64,000 nucleotides of DNA, from positions 1,922,001 to 1,986,000 of the forward strand of contig CP086683.1 of the NCBI GenBank assembly GCA_030544685.1. The letters are read 5' to 3'. The notes under the pieces are model-generated. The model did not search any database. It saw nothing but the letters and a program-made list of their open reading frames with translations, and was not told where the DNA came from. Within the stretch, counting starts at the first letter, position 1. Every line of letters starts with the position of its first letter. Below, in pieces: positions 1 to 9,339 of the stretch. The position numbers and the translations under genes are program-made. Origin of the DNA: Pseudomonas sp. B21_DOA (GTDB lineage: Bacteria > Pseudomonadota > Gammaproteobacteria > Pseudomonadales > Pseudomonadaceae).

Positions 1-100
1 CGTCGGTCATCGAAGCAGTTTGAAACGATTCCATCCACGGCATGTGCGGATCGACAGCGGTCGTCTGGTCGAACAGGCCATAACTGTCTGAACACTCACC

Positions 101-190
101 TGTGGGAGCGAGCCTGCTCGCGAAGGGGCCATATCGGTCGACGAATCTGTCGTCTGAACTACTGCTTTCGCGAGCAGGCTCGCTCCCACA
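101..190. repeat. REP-type inverted repeat (BIME-like pair)
   Basis: Two arms, 101-125 and 166-190, are near-perfect reverse complements with the core gtgggagcgagcctgctcgc. They are separated by about 40 bases. This is the commonest extragenic palindrome of fluorescent pseudomonads and recurs at 7729, 8891 and 61604. Positions 1-100 hold no gene that I can support. Confidence 0.9.
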
Positions 191-277
191 GTGAGGTAAT
201 GTGATCTGCCCGGTGATCGTACAACCCGCTTGAGCTATGATGGCGCCAAGCCGAACTTTCGAGACAAGATACAAATC

Positions 278-1023
278 ATGGAAAAGCTGATCGACACCCC
301 GCGCCTCCCCGCAAGCGCCGTAGCCTCGCCCAGGAATTGGTGACGGTGTTGAGCGAGCAGATCCGTGATGGCCTGCTCAAACGTGGCGACAAATTGCCCA
401 CCGAGTCGGCGATCATGGAAGCCCATGGCGTCAGCCGCACCGTGGTCCGTGAGGCGATTTCCCGTCTGCAGGCCGCCGGCCAGGTGGAAACCCGCCACGG
501 CATCGGCACCTTTGTCCTCGACACGCCGAGCCCGAGCGGTTTCCGCATCGACCCGGCCACCGTCGTCACTCTGCGTGACGTGCTGGCAATTCTCGAATTG
601 CGCATCAGCCTCGAAGTCGAATCCGCCGGCCTCGCCGCGCAACGCCGCAGCCCCGAGCAACTGGCAACCATGCGCGCCGCCCTCGACGCCTTGAACGAAA
701 GCGCCTCCCATGCCAGCGATGCGGTGTCGTCGGACTTCGCTTTCCACCTGGAAATCGCGCTGTCCACCGGCAACCGCTATTTCACCGACATTATGACCCA
801 CCTGGGCACCAGCATCATTCCGCGTACGCGGCTGAACTCGGCGCGCCTGGCCCACGACGATCAACAGCACTACATGGGCCGTCTGAGCCGTGAGCACGAA
901 GAAATCTACGACGCAATTGCCCGACAGGATTCCGATGCAGCCCGCGCCGCGATGCGGTTGCACTTGACCAACAGCCGCGAAAGACTGCGCCAGGCCCATG
1001 AAGAGGCGCAGGCGCAGGGGTAG
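278..1023 (+). CDS. FadR/GntR-family transcriptional regulator (one-base frameshift near start)
   Basis: A DNA-binding regulator: an N-terminal winged helix (LPTESAIMEAHGVSRTVVREAI, beginning around residue 45) and a C-terminal all-alpha FCD ligand domain (about 90-235). It is placed upstream of the galactarate genes and is their probable controller. The ATG at 278 gives MEKLIDTPRLP, then the frame breaks. Adding one C to the run 307-310 joins it to RKRRSLAQELV and gives 248 residues, normal for the family. Without repair only a TTG start at 337 is usable, which removes part of the first helix. The ligand is not visible from sequence; a hexarate or its breakdown product is inferred from context. 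A TACAAC half-site like the kdgD operator lies at 220-225, which would allow self-regulation. Confidence 0.88.
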
Positions 1024-1026
1024 CGC

Positions 1027-1379
1027 TCAACGCACTATGGCGACTTTGAGTTCTTCAGACATTGCGGGAACTTGACCTTGCTTCGAGACGCTGTAACGCA
1101 ATCGGGCATCTGCTGCCGGACTGAGACCTTTCTCAAAATGAGCCTTTTCAATTGCGAAAGGAATGTCCTTGCCCAGATCGGCGGAAGTCAGCGCTTTCAG
1201 GTATTCCCATTGCTTATCGCCGACGACGAGCATCAGTTTTACTCGGTCTCCTGCCGAGGCTTCAGCATATGGAGGTACCACCGCTTCGGTCGGGTCTTTG
1301 ATTGTGCTCACGTAAAGGGTGCCTTTTGACGCTTCTGTGAGTATTGGTGCAGGCAGAGGGGAAGCGTTGCATTAGTCAT
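1027..1379 (-). CDS. small protein of unknown function (one-base frameshift)
   Basis: I do not recognise a named family. The intact frame covers 94 residues from a GTG. The ATG at 1379 has a good ribosome site (aaagga) and reads MTNATLP, then breaks at the G run 1358-1361. Adding one G joins it to PAPILTEASKGTLYV and gives a 117-residue soluble protein. The beta-rich sequence (VKLMLVVGDKQWEYL) resembles the short immunoglobulin-like repeat proteins common in fluorescent pseudomonads, but that is an impression. It ends 3 bases after the convergent regulator gene, so the two share a 3' boundary. There is no signal peptide and no membrane segment. Confidence 0.6.
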
Positions 1380-1521
1380 GTTCAAGGTCCTTTTGTCAGT
1401 ATCAGTCGGCTAAATGCGCGTATTAGTCGCGCGCATTCATTAAAGGACCGCTGAGCCTGCGCTCGCACCTGTAAGAAATACCAGTCCCGACCAACGGTCA
1501 GAGCGTCAAACCCGCAACCCA

Positions 1522-1902
1522 TTACGCCTCGACCCGCAGCCTCAGCGGCAGCGAATACGGCTCCATACTCGACTCATCACGAAACTTGTAGCGCAGCTCC
1601 ACCTCGCGGTTCAGGTACGGTTGCAGCGCCTCTTTCGGCAACTGCACCTCGATGTCGAGCAGCTTTTCCATTTCATCCTCGGCATCGTCCCAAGCGCCGG
1701 TGTCCACTTCATCTCCTTCCCATTCAGGCTCGTCAGCATCACTGCCGAGAATCGCGTAGACGCTCCAGTTTGCTGCGAAATCGCTGGAATCCGGCACCTG
1801 CACGGTGAGGATATCCGGCATCTGCGAGAGCTGAAGCGTCACGCAATCGTCTTGAGCAGGGGCGGTGTGGGAGAGGGTAGGGGCGGCAAAATGCATCGAC
1901 AT
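1522..1902 (-). CDS. small acidic protein of unknown function
   Basis: 126 residues starting MSMHFAAPTL. The ATG at 1902 is preferred over that at 1929 because aaggaagc lies just upstream of it. The middle is very acidic (EPEWEGDEVDTGAWDDAEDEMEK) and the C-terminal part looks beta-rich. There is no signal peptide and no recognisable catalytic motif. It is transcribed away from kdgD, so the 298-base gap 1903-2200 must hold two divergent promoters. Together with the preceding small gene it interrupts the otherwise co-directional sugar-acid module. Confidence 0.7.
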   Translation of the reverse strand: MSMHFAAPTLSHTAPAQDDCVTLQLSQMPDILTVQVPDSSDFAANWSVYAILGSDADEPEWEGDEVDTGAWDDAEDEMEKLLDIEVQLPKEALQPYLNREVELRYKFRDESSMEPYSLPLRLRVEA

Positions 1903-2103
1903 AACAGCTTCCTTTGAGTGGTCCGCCACGATCCTTCGTGGCAGTCGACGTATTTTAGGAGCCGCTGGTCTCCTCAGAATTAAACGAATCCAGACCAGAT
2001 ATTTCCGCGAGCAAATGCTTCAAGGACGGGCCTTCCAGCGATTTCCAGAAGCATAAGCAGTGATTTTGTCGGACAAAAAAGCCCTGCCAACGATGAAATG
2101 CAG

Positions 2104-2143
2104 TTGACGGTTATTATTTAAGTTGTACGATGACCTACAACTT
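2104..2143 (+). promoter_or_regulatory. kdgD promoter with GntR-type operator
   Basis: A -35-like TTGACG (2104-2109) and a -10-like TACGAT (2126-2131) are 16 bases apart. An 8-base dyad, aagttgta (2120-2127) and tacaactt (2136-2143), overlaps the -10. The TTGT...ACAA arms are typical of GntR/FadR operators, so occupancy would block RNA polymerase. That the regulator at 278 binds here is inference from proximity. Confidence 0.6.
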
Positions 2144-2200
2144 CGGCGAAGGCTGAACGGTCCACTCACAATAAAACGTTGCTACCAGGGTGTTCGAATA

Positions 2201-3112
2201 ATGAATCCACAAGAACTGAAGTCCATCCTCTCTGCCGGCCTGCTGTCTTTCCCGGTGACCGATTTCAACGCGCAAGGCGATTTCAACCGCGCGGGCTACA
2301 TCAAACGCCTGGAATGGCTGGCTCCGTATGGCGCTTCGGCTCTGTTCGCTGCCGGCGGCACCGGTGAGTTCTTCTCCCTGGCCGCCAGTGAATATTCGGA
2401 AATCATCAAGACCGCCGTCGACACCTGCGCGACCAGCGTTCCAATCCTCGCCGGCGTCGGTGGTTCGACCCGCCAGGCCATCGAGTACGCTCAGGAAGCC
2501 GAGCGTCTGGGCGCCAAAGGCCTGCTGCTGCTGCCGCACTACCTGACCGAAGCGAGCCAGGACGGTGTTGCCGCCCACGTTGAAGCCGTGTGCAAATCGG
2601 TGAAGATCGGCGTGGTCGTCTACAACCGCAACGTTTGCCGCCTCAACGCGCCGCTGCTGGAACGTCTGGCCGAGCGCTGCCCGAACCTGATCGGCTACAA
2701 GGATGGCCTGGGCGATATCGAGTTGATGGTGTCGATCCGTCGCCGCCTCGGTGATCGCTTCAGCTACCTGGGTGGTCTGCCGACCGCTGAAGTCTACGCC
2801 GCTGCCTACAAGGCGTTGGGCGTGCCGGTCTACTCCTCGGCGGTGTTCAACTTCATCCCGAAAACCGCGATGGACTTCTACCACGCGATCGCTCGCGAAG
2901 ATCACGCCACCGTCGGCAAGATCATCGACGACTTCTTCCTGCCGTACCTGGACATCCGCAACCGCAAGGCCGGTTACGCCGTGAGCATCGTCAAGGCAGG
3001 TGCAAAAATCGCCGGCTATGACGCAGGTCCGGTGCGTGCGCCGCTGACCGACCTGACCGGCGAAGAGTACGAAATGCTCGCCGCGCTGATCGACAAGCAA
3101 GGCGCGCAATAA
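2201..3112 (+). CDS. kdgD: 5-dehydro-4-deoxyglucarate dehydratase
   Basis: A DHDPS/NanA-family class I aldolase-fold enzyme that dehydrates and decarboxylates 5-keto-4-deoxyglucarate to 2-oxoglutarate semialdehyde. The 303-residue length is normal. Visible features are the GGTGEF loop near residue 52, the VVYNRN tyrosine region near 140 and the Schiff-base lysine in GYKDGLG at about residue 167. ATG 2201 ([10 protein letters not shown]) is chosen over the in-frame upstream start, which would lie inside the operator. It is followed 15 bases later by a terminator-like hairpin and then the dehydrogenase that takes its product. Confidence 0.95.
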   Translation: MNPQELKSILSAGLLSFPVTDFNAQGDFNRAGYIKRLEWLAPYGASALFAAGGTGEFFSLAASEYSEIIKTAVDTCATSVPILAGVGGSTRQAIEYAQEAERLGAKGLLLLPHYLTEASQDGVAAHVEAVCKSVKIGVVVYNRNVCRLNAPLLERLAERCPNLIGYKDGLGDIELMVSIRRRLGDRFSYLGGLPTAEVYAAAYKALGVPVYSSAVFNFIPKTAMDFYHAIAREDHATVGKIIDDFFLPYLDIRNRKAGYAVSIVKAGAKIAGYDAGPVRAPLTDLTGEEYEMLAALIDKQGAQ

Positions 3113-3126
3113 GCGAGAAAAGCGAG

Positions 3127-3151
3127 GCCGCTGAGCAATCAGCGGCTTTTT
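3127..3151 (+). terminator. intergenic hairpin with T-run
   Basis: gccgctgagcaatcagcggc followed by ttttt, between kdgD and its downstream dehydrogenase. It has the form of a rho-independent terminator, so it may act as an attenuator inside the operon, making kdgD transcripts more abundant than the distal genes. Confidence 0.7.
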
Positions 3152-3183
3152 GCGTGAAGGCTTTTAGAGTTGAGGGCTGCCCT

Positions 3184-4629
3184 GTGACAACTGCAAAACG
3201 CTACGACAACTACATCAATGGCGAATGGGTCGCCGGTGCCGATTACTCGGCCAACATCAACCCGTCCGAACTCAGCGACACCATCGGCGACTACGCCAAG
3301 GCTGACCTGACTCAGGTCAACGCCGCCATCGACGCTGCCCGCGCTGCGTTCCCGGCGTACTCCACTTCGGGCATTCAGGCCCGTCACGATTCGCTGGATA
3401 AAGTCGGCACGGAAATTCTCGCCCGTCGCGAAGAGCTCGGCACCCTGCTGGCCCGTGAAGAGGGCAAGACCCTGCCCGAAGCGATCGGTGAAGTGACCCG
3501 CGCCGGCAATATATTCAAGTTCTTCGCCGGTGAATGCCTGCGCCTGTCCGGTGACTACGTGCCGTCGGTTCGCCCGGGCGTCAACGTCGAAGTCACCCGC
3601 GAAGCGCTGGGCGTGGTCGGTCTGATCACCCCGTGGAACTTCCCGATTGCCATCCCGGCGTGGAAAATTGCTCCGGCCCTGGCCTATGGCAACTGCGTCG
3701 TACTCAAGCCTGCCGATCTGGTGCCGGGCTGCGCCTGGGCGCTGGCGGAAATCATTTCCCGCGCGGGCTTCCCGGCCGGTGTGTTCAACCTGGTAATGGG
3801 CAGCGGTCGCGTGGTTGGCGAGGCGTTGGTCAACAGCCCGAAAGTCGACGGCATCAGCTTCACCGGTTCGGTGGGCGTGGGTCGTCAGATCGCGGTCAAC
3901 TGCGTTTCGCGCCAGGCCAAGGTGCAGCTGGAAATGGGCGGCAAGAACCCGCAGATCATTCTCGACGACGCCGACCTCAAGCAAGCGGTCGAGCTGTCGG
4001 TGCAGAGCGCGTTCTACTCCACCGGCCAGCGCTGCACAGCGTCGAGCCGTCTGATCGTCACCGCTGGCATCCACGACAAGTTCGTTGAAGCGATGGCCGA
4101 GCGCATGAAGTCGATCAAGGTCGGCCACGCGCTGAAGGCCGGCACCGACATCGGTCCGGTGGTCTCCCAGGCGCAGCTTGAGCAGGACATGAAGTACATC
4201 GACATCGGCCAGTCCGAAGGTGCGCGTCTGGTCAGCGGCGGTGGTGTGGTGACATGCGACACCGAGGGCTACTTCCTCGCGCCGACCCTGTTCGCCGACA
4301 GTGAAGCGTCAATGCGTATCAGCCGCGAAGAGATCTTCGGCCCGGTGGCCAACATTGTGCGTGTGGCCGATTACGAAGCCGCGCTGGCCATGGCCAACGA
4401 CACCGAATTCGGCCTGTCGGCCGGCATCGCGACCACCTCGCTGAAGTACGCCAACCACTTCAAGCGCCACTCCCAGGCCGGGATGGTGATGGTCAACCTG
4501 CCGACCGCCGGTGTGGATTACCACGTCCCGTTCGGTGGCCGTAAAGGCTCGTCCTACGGCTCCCGCGAGCAGGGCCGCTACGCGCAAGAGTTCTACACGG
4601 TCGTGAAGACTGCCTACATCGGTTCCTGA
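3184..4629 (+). CDS. 2-oxoglutarate semialdehyde (2,5-dioxovalerate) dehydrogenase
   Basis: An NAD(P)-dependent aldehyde dehydrogenase of 481 residues. It should oxidise the KdgD product to 2-oxoglutarate, completing hexarate breakdown into the TCA cycle. The family features are the NAD-binding segment with PWNFP (near 154), the general-base glutamate in LEMGGKNPQ (Glu250) and the nucleophile in GQRCTAS (Cys284). The GTG at 3184 is chosen because gaggg precedes it and the protein then starts MTTAKRYDNYINGEWV, as in homologues; the ATG at 3154 lies in the terminator tail. The substrate is assigned from context. Confidence 0.93.
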   Translation: MTTAKRYDNYINGEWVAGADYSANINPSELSDTIGDYAKADLTQVNAAIDAARAAFPAYSTSGIQARHDSLDKVGTEILARREELGTLLAREEGKTLPEAIGEVTRAGNIFKFFAGECLRLSGDYVPSVRPGVNVEVTREALGVVGLITPWNFPIAIPAWKIAPALAYGNCVVLKPADLVPGCAWALAEIISRAGFPAGVFNLVMGSGRVVGEALVNSPKVDGISFTGSVGVGRQIAVNCVSRQAKVQLEMGGKNPQIILDDADLKQAVELSVQSAFYSTGQRCTASSRLIVTAGIHDKFVEAMAERMKSIKVGHALKAGTDIGPVVSQAQLEQDMKYIDIGQSEGARLVSGGGVVTCDTEGYFLAPTLFADSEASMRISREEIFGPVANIVRVADYEAALAMANDTEFGLSAGIATTSLKYANHFKRHSQAGMVMVNLPTAGVDYHVPFGGRKGSSYGSREQGRYAQEFYTVVKTAYIGS

Positions 4630-4642
4630 TACACGCAATACC

Positions 4643-4729
4643 TGTGGGAGCTGGCTTGCCAGCGATTCGGGCAACGCGGTGCTTCAGGCACGCCGCGCTG
4701 ATGCCATCGCTGGCAAGCCAGCTCCCACA
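4643..4729. repeat. REP-type inverted repeat, ggcttgcc subtype
   Basis: Arms 4643-4666 and 4706-4729 (core tgtgggagctggcttgccagcgat) are reverse complements. The sequence differs from the cgagcctgctcg subtype, so a second REP family is present. It lies between the dehydrogenase and transporter genes. Confidence 0.88.
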
Positions 4730-4782
4730 AAGACCAAAGAATGTTTTACCCGCATAAAAATAATCAGTGGGAGTACATCTGC

Positions 4783-6147
4783 ATGCAATCCTCCAAGCCG
4801 ACTCATGTCCGCTATTTGATCCTGCTCATGCTGTTTCTGGTGACCACGATCAATTACGCAGACCGTGCCACGATCGCCATTGCCGGCTCCAGCCTGCAAA
4901 AGGACCTTGGCATTGACGCCGTTACCCTCGGCTACATCTTCTCCGCATTCGGTTGGGCCTACGTCGCCGGGCAAATTCCCGGTGGCTGGCTGCTCGATCG
5001 CTTCGGCTCGAAAAAAGTCTACGCCCTGAGCATTTTCACCTGGTCGCTGTTCACCGTGCTGCAAGGCTTCGTCGGTGAATTCGGCATGTCCACGGCAGTG
5101 GTTGCGCTGTTCATGCTGCGTTTCCTCGTGGGCCTGGCCGAAGCGCCATCGTTCCCCGGCAACGCGCGCATCGTGGCGGCGTGGTTCCCGACCGCTGAAC
5201 GCGGCACCGCTTCGGCGATCTTCAACTCGGCGCAATACTTTGCCACCGTGTTGTTCGCGCCGCTGATGGGCTGGATCGTCTACAGCTTCGGCTGGGAGCA
5301 CGTGTTCATCGTCATGGGGATTCTGGGCATCATCTTCTCGCTGGTGTGGCTGAAGGTTATCCACAGCCCGCGCCAACACCCGATGGCCAACGAAGCTGAA
5401 GTCAACTTCATCGCTGACAACGGCGGCATGGTCGACATGGACCAGAACAAAGGCAAAAAAGCCGATGGGCCGAAGTGGGACTACATCCGTCAGTTGCTGA
5501 CCAACCGCATGATGCTTGGCGTGTATCTGGGCCAGTACTGCATCAACGGCATCACCTACTTCTTCCTGACCTGGTTCCCGGTGTATCTGGTGCAAGAGCG
5601 TGGCATGACCATTCTCAAGGCCGGTTTCATCGCTTCGTTGCCGGCGATCTGCGGCTTTATCGGCGGTGTGCTCGGCGGGGTGATTTCCGATTACCTGCTG
5701 CGCAAGGGCCACTCGCTGACTTTCGCCCGCAAGGCGCCGATCATCGCTGGTCTGCTGGTGTCGAGCAGCATCGTTGCGTGCAACTATGTTGACGTGGAAT
5801 GGATGGTCGTGGGCTTCATGGCGCTGGCATTCTTCGGCAAAGGCGTAGGTGCACTGGGCTGGGCGGTGGTTTCCGACACTTCGCCGAAACAGATCGCCGG
5901 TCTGAGCGGTGGCCTGTTCAACACCTTCGGCAACATCGCCTCGATCACCACACCGATCGTGATTGGCTACATCATCAGCTCCACCGGTTCGTTCAAATGG
6001 GCGCTGGTGTTTGTCGGTGCCAACGCACTGGTCGCGGTGTTCAGCTACCTGGTGATCGTCGGCCCGATCAAGCGTGTGGTCTTGAAAGAGCCGCCAGCCA
6101 AGGGCGGTAATGAAGCCACCGGCAATTTGTCTCAAGCGCATTCCTGA
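4783..6147 (+). CDS. gudP: MFS transporter, D-glucarate/galactarate type
   Basis: A 454-residue major facilitator with about 12 membrane segments in the inner membrane, of the anion:cation symporter family that includes GudP, GarP and ExuT. N-terminal signature: [16 protein letters not shown]. The A-motif-like [12 protein letters not shown] (about 68-79) sits between helices 2 and 3. A charged central loop ([12 protein letters not shown]) separates the two halves. ATG 4783 follows gggag at good spacing. It stops 11 bases before garD, so the two are co-transcribed. Uptake of galactarate and/or glucarate is inferred from the flanking enzymes; no gudD is in the window. Confidence 0.9.
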   Translation: MQSSKPTHVRYLILLMLFLVTTINYADRATIAIAGSSLQKDLGIDAVTLGYIFSAFGWAYVAGQIPGGWLLDRFGSKKVYALSIFTWSLFTVLQGFVGEFGMSTAVVALFMLRFLVGLAEAPSFPGNARIVAAWFPTAERGTASAIFNSAQYFATVLFAPLMGWIVYSFGWEHVFIVMGILGIIFSLVWLKVIHSPRQHPMANEAEVNFIADNGGMVDMDQNKGKKADGPKWDYIRQLLTNRMMLGVYLGQYCINGITYFFLTWFPVYLVQERGMTILKAGFIASLPAICGFIGGVLGGVISDYLLRKGHSLTFARKAPIIAGLLVSSSIVACNYVDVEWMVVGFMALAFFGKGVGALGWAVVSDTSPKQIAGLSGGLFNTFGNIASITTPIVIGYIISSTGSFKWALVFVGANALVAVFSYLVIVGPIKRVVLKEPPAKGGNEATGNLSQAHS

Positions 6148-6158
6148 GGAGCGGCGTC

Positions 6159-7711
6159 ATGCAGTTGATTGAACATTCCGACTCGCCGCGCTACATCCGC
6201 CTGCACGAGCGGGACAACGTTGTAGTGGTGGTCAACGATCAGGGCGTACCGGCCGGTACCGAGTTCGCCGACGGCCTGGTTACCTTGGATTTCGTACCGC
6301 AGAGCCACAAGGTCACCCTGGAGGATATTCCCGAGGGCGGCCCGGTGATTCGTTACGGGCAGATCATTGGTTACGCGTTGCAGCCGATCCGTCGCGGCAG
6401 TTGGGTCAAGGAAGATCAACTGCGCATGCCGACCGCGCCGCCGCTGGACAGCTTGCCGCTGTCCACCGATGTGCCGGATGCGCAGGCACCGCTGGAAGGC
6501 TTCACATTCGAGGGTTATCGCAACGCCGACGGCACCGTCGGCACGCGCAACATTCTCGGCATCACCACCACCGTACAGTGCGTCACCGGTGTGCTCGATC
6601 ACGCGGTCAAGCGCATCAAGGAAGAGCTGCTGCCGAAGTACCCGCATGTCGATGACGTGGTGGCGCTGACCCACAGTTATGGCTGCGGTGTGGCGATTAC
6701 CGCCACCGATGCCTACATCCCGATTCGCACCGTGCGCAATCTGGCGCGCAACCCGAACCTGGGGGCGAGGCGCTGGTAATCAGTCTGGGCTGCGAGAAAT
6801 TGCAGGCCGCGCAGGTGATGCACGAAGACGATGCCTCGGTGGATCTCAGCGATCCTTGGCTGTACCGCTTGCAGGATTCCAGCCACGGCTTTACCGAAAT
6901 GATCGAGCAGATCATGGAACTGGCCGAAGTGCGTTTGAAGAAACTCGACCAGCGCCGCCGCGAAACGGTGCCGGCGTCCGAGCTGATTCTCGGTATGCAG
7001 TGCGGCGGCAGCGACGCGTTCTCCGGCATCACCGCCAACCCGGCGCTGGGTTATGCCTCGGACTTGCTATTGCGTGCGGGGGCGACGGTGATGTTTTCCG
7101 AAGTCACCGAAGTGCGCGATGCGATCTACCTGCTGACCTCGCGGGCGCAGACGCAAACTGTTGCCGAAGAGCTGGTACGCGAGATGGACTGGTACGACCG
7201 TTACCTGGCCAAGGGCGAAGCCGATCGCAGCGCCAACACCACGCCGGGCAACAAGAAAGGCGGGTTGTCGAACATTGTCGAGAAGTCGCTGGGCTCGATC
7301 GTCAAGTCCGGCAGCAGCGCGATCAACGGCGTGCTCGGACCAGGCGAGCGTTTCAAGCAGAAGGGGCTGATTTTCTGCGCGACGCCAGCCAGCGATTTTG
7401 TCTGCGGTACGTTGCAACTGGCGGCGGGGATGAACCTGCACGTGTTCACCACTGGGCGCGGTACGCCTTATGGGCTGGCCATGGCGCCGGTGGTCAAGGT
7501 ATCGACGCGGACTGAACTGGCACAGCGCTGGCCGGACCTGATTGACATCGATGCCGGGCGCATTGCAACCGGGCGCGCGACCATCGAGGAGCTGGGCTGG
7601 GAGTTGTTTCACTATTACCTGGATGTTGCCAGTGGCAAGCAACAGACCTGGGCGGAGAAACACAAGCTGCATAACGACATCACCTTGTTCAACCCGGCGC
7701 CGATTACCTGA
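6159..7711 (+). CDS. garD: galactarate dehydratase (one-base frameshift)
   Basis: A UxaA/GarD-family lyase that dehydrates galactarate to 5-keto-4-deoxyglucarate, the KdgD substrate. The N-terminal SAF domain (about 1-95) is followed by the large catalytic domain, with GTRNILGI near 128, THSYGCGV near 170 and [11 protein letters not shown] near 280. The frame breaks after NPNLG at the G run 6761-6765. One added G restores [15 protein letters not shown] and a 517-residue protein, the usual length. Unrepaired it would appear as two fragments of 206 and 303 residues. It is the last gene of the module and is followed by REP palindromes. Confidence 0.93.
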
Positions 7712-7728
7712 GACCGCGTCATCGTTCT

Positions 7729-7793
7729 TCGCGAGCAGGCTCGCTCCCACAGGGATATGCATTGCAAATGTGGGAGCGAGCCTGCTCGCGAAA
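7729..7793. repeat. REP-type inverted repeat
   Basis: A close pair of the cgagcctgctcg REP type, arms 7729-7752 and 7769-7793, 17 bases apart. It lies 18 bases after the garD stop. Confidence 0.9.
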
Positions 7794-7830
7794 GCGATCT
7801 GCCAGACGCCGAAGGACTTGCGGTGCCTGT

Positions 7831-7861
7831 GATCGTTCCCACGCAGAGCATGGGAACGATC
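7831..7861. repeat. short palindrome, gatcgttcccacgc type
   Basis: gatcgttccca and tgggaacgatc face each other with a 9-base centre. The same unit forms the outer arms of the large composite palindrome at 55744-55852, so it is a third dispersed family. Confidence 0.8.
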
Positions 7862-7918
7862 AGGGCGAAAGTGGCTTATCATTAGCCCCCTATCGACGCT
7901 CACCCAAGGCTCCCCGGC

Positions 7919-8860
7919 ATGCTGGCAATCTTTCTTGAAACCCTGAACATCACCGCGCCGGTGTTTGCCATGCTGTTTCTCGGTGTGCTGCTCAAGCGCA
8001 TCGACTGGATCAACGACAACTTCATCCACACCGCCTCATCGCTGGTGTTCAACGTCACGATGCCGGCATTGCTGTTTCTCGGCATCCTCCACGCTGACCT
8101 GCACGCCGCGCTGCAACCTTCGCTACTGATCTACTTTTCCCTCGCCACCCTGGTGAGTTTCGCCGTGGCTTGGGGCTGGGCAATTTTCAAGTGTCCGCGT
8201 GAAGATCGCGGCATCTACACCCAGGGCGCGTTTCGCGGCAACAACGGCGTGATCGGCCTGGCGCTCGCTGCAAGCATGTACGGCGATTACGGCATTTCCC
8301 TCGGGGCGATTCTCGCGGCGCTGGTGATCCTGTTCTACAACACGCTGTCGACCATTGTGCTGGCCGTATACAGCCCGGTGATCAAGTCCGATCCGTGGAG
8401 CATCTGCAAAAGCGTGTTCAGCAACCCGCTGATCATCAGCGTGATTGCGGCGGCGCCGTTCGCCTATTTCAAGATCGGTTTGCCGGGTTGGCTGGAAACC
8501 TCCGGCCAGTATCTGGCGCAGACCACTTTGCCGTTGGCACTGATTTGTATCGGTGGCACGCTGTCACTGGCGGCGTTGCGCAAGAGCGGCAAGATGGCGC
8601 TCAGTTCCAGCCTGGTGAAAATGGTCGGTCTGCCGTTACTGGCAACCGTCGGGGCGTGGTTGTGGGGCTTTCGCGGGGCGGAGTTGGGGATTCTCTTTCT
8701 CTACTTTGGCAGCCCGACGGCGGCGGCAAGTTTCGTCATGGCCCGGGCGGCACAGGGCAATCATGAGCTGGCGGCGGCGATCATCGTGCTGACCACGTTG
8801 ATGGCGGCGATTACCACCAATGTCGGGATCTTTGTGTTGCAGTGGGGTGGGTGGATCTGA
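7919..8860 (+). CDS. AEC-family permease (auxin efflux carrier type)
   Basis: A 313-residue inner-membrane protein with about ten hydrophobic segments arranged as an inverted repeat. Family features are the start FLETLNITAPVFAMLFLGVLLKR and the discontinuous helices near FRGNNGVIGLAL and GSPTAAASFVMA. AEC proteins export or import small organic acids, including malonate and malate. The substrate is not predictable here. It is separated from garD by REP elements and is probably its own transcription unit. Confidence 0.88.
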   Translation: MLAIFLETLNITAPVFAMLFLGVLLKRIDWINDNFIHTASSLVFNVTMPALLFLGILHADLHAALQPSLLIYFSLATLVSFAVAWGWAIFKCPREDRGIYTQGAFRGNNGVIGLALAASMYGDYGISLGAILAALVILFYNTLSTIVLAVYSPVIKSDPWSICKSVFSNPLIISVIAAAPFAYFKIGLPGWLETSGQYLAQTTLPLALICIGGTLSLAALRKSGKMALSSSLVKMVGLPLLATVGAWLWGFRGAELGILFLYFGSPTAAASFVMARAAQGNHELAAAIIVLTTLMAAITTNVGIFVLQWGGWI

Positions 8861-8890
8861 TCAAGGATTTGCGGTGTCTGGCAGGGCCTC

Positions 8891-8954
8891 TTCGCGAGCA
8901 GGCTCGCTCCCACAGGAAACGCATTGCAAATTTGGGAGCGAGCCTGCTCGCGAA
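8891..8954. repeat. REP-type inverted repeat
   Basis: Arms beginning ttcgcgagcaggctcgctccca and ending tgggagcgagcctgctcgcgaa. It fills the gap between the convergent AEC permease and decarboxylase genes, where it may also end both transcripts. Confidence 0.88.
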
Positions 8955-8959
8955 GGCGG

Positions 8960-9339
8960 TCACTGCGGTTTCTGGTAGCTGTCGATCACTTCCTGCGCCG
9001 CGCGAAACGCATCGATCGCCGCCGGCACGCCGGCATACACCGCGCAATGCAGCAGGGCTTCGCGAATCTCTTCCACCGTGCAGCCATTGTTCAACGCGCC
9101 GCGTACGTGGCCCTTCAACTCTTGCGGGCACTTCAACGCGGTCAGCGCGGCGAGGGTAATCAGGCTGCGGGTTTTCAGCGACAGACCTTCGCGGTTCCAC
9201 ACCCGCCCCAGGCGTGTTCATTGACGAAATCCTGCAACGGCTGGGTGAACTCGGTGGCGTTGCCCAAGGCGCGATCAACGAAGGCATCGCCCATGACCTG
9301 ACGACGGATTTCAACCCCGGACTGCTTCGACTCGTTCAT
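8960..9339 (-). CDS. carboxymuconolactone decarboxylase family protein (one-base frameshift)
   Basis: A small AhpD/CMD-fold protein, 126 residues after repair. It starts MNESKQSGVEIRRQVMGDAF and contains the family core RSLITLAALTAL and the helical EEIREALLHCAVYAGVPAAIDAF. The frame breaks after NEHAWG; adding one base in the C runs 9202-9209 joins the halves (WG.VWNREGL). It overlaps the antiporter gene by four bases (ATGA), which implies coupled translation. PcaC in the protocatechuate pathway is the best-known member, but no other pca genes are nearby, so the exact reaction is open. Confidence 0.88.

Noticed and set aside
2..91. Open frame at the left edge ending in TGA at 89-91 (…RIDSGRLVEQAITV)
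   Set aside because: Only 29 codons, weak third-position GC bias, and the opposite strand is also open here. It could be the tail of a gene outside the window but I cannot support it.
1410..1440. Palindrome aatgcgcg/cgcgcatt between the two small genes
   Set aside because: An 8-bp stem with no T-run and no match to other sites in the window; too weak to call a terminator or operator.
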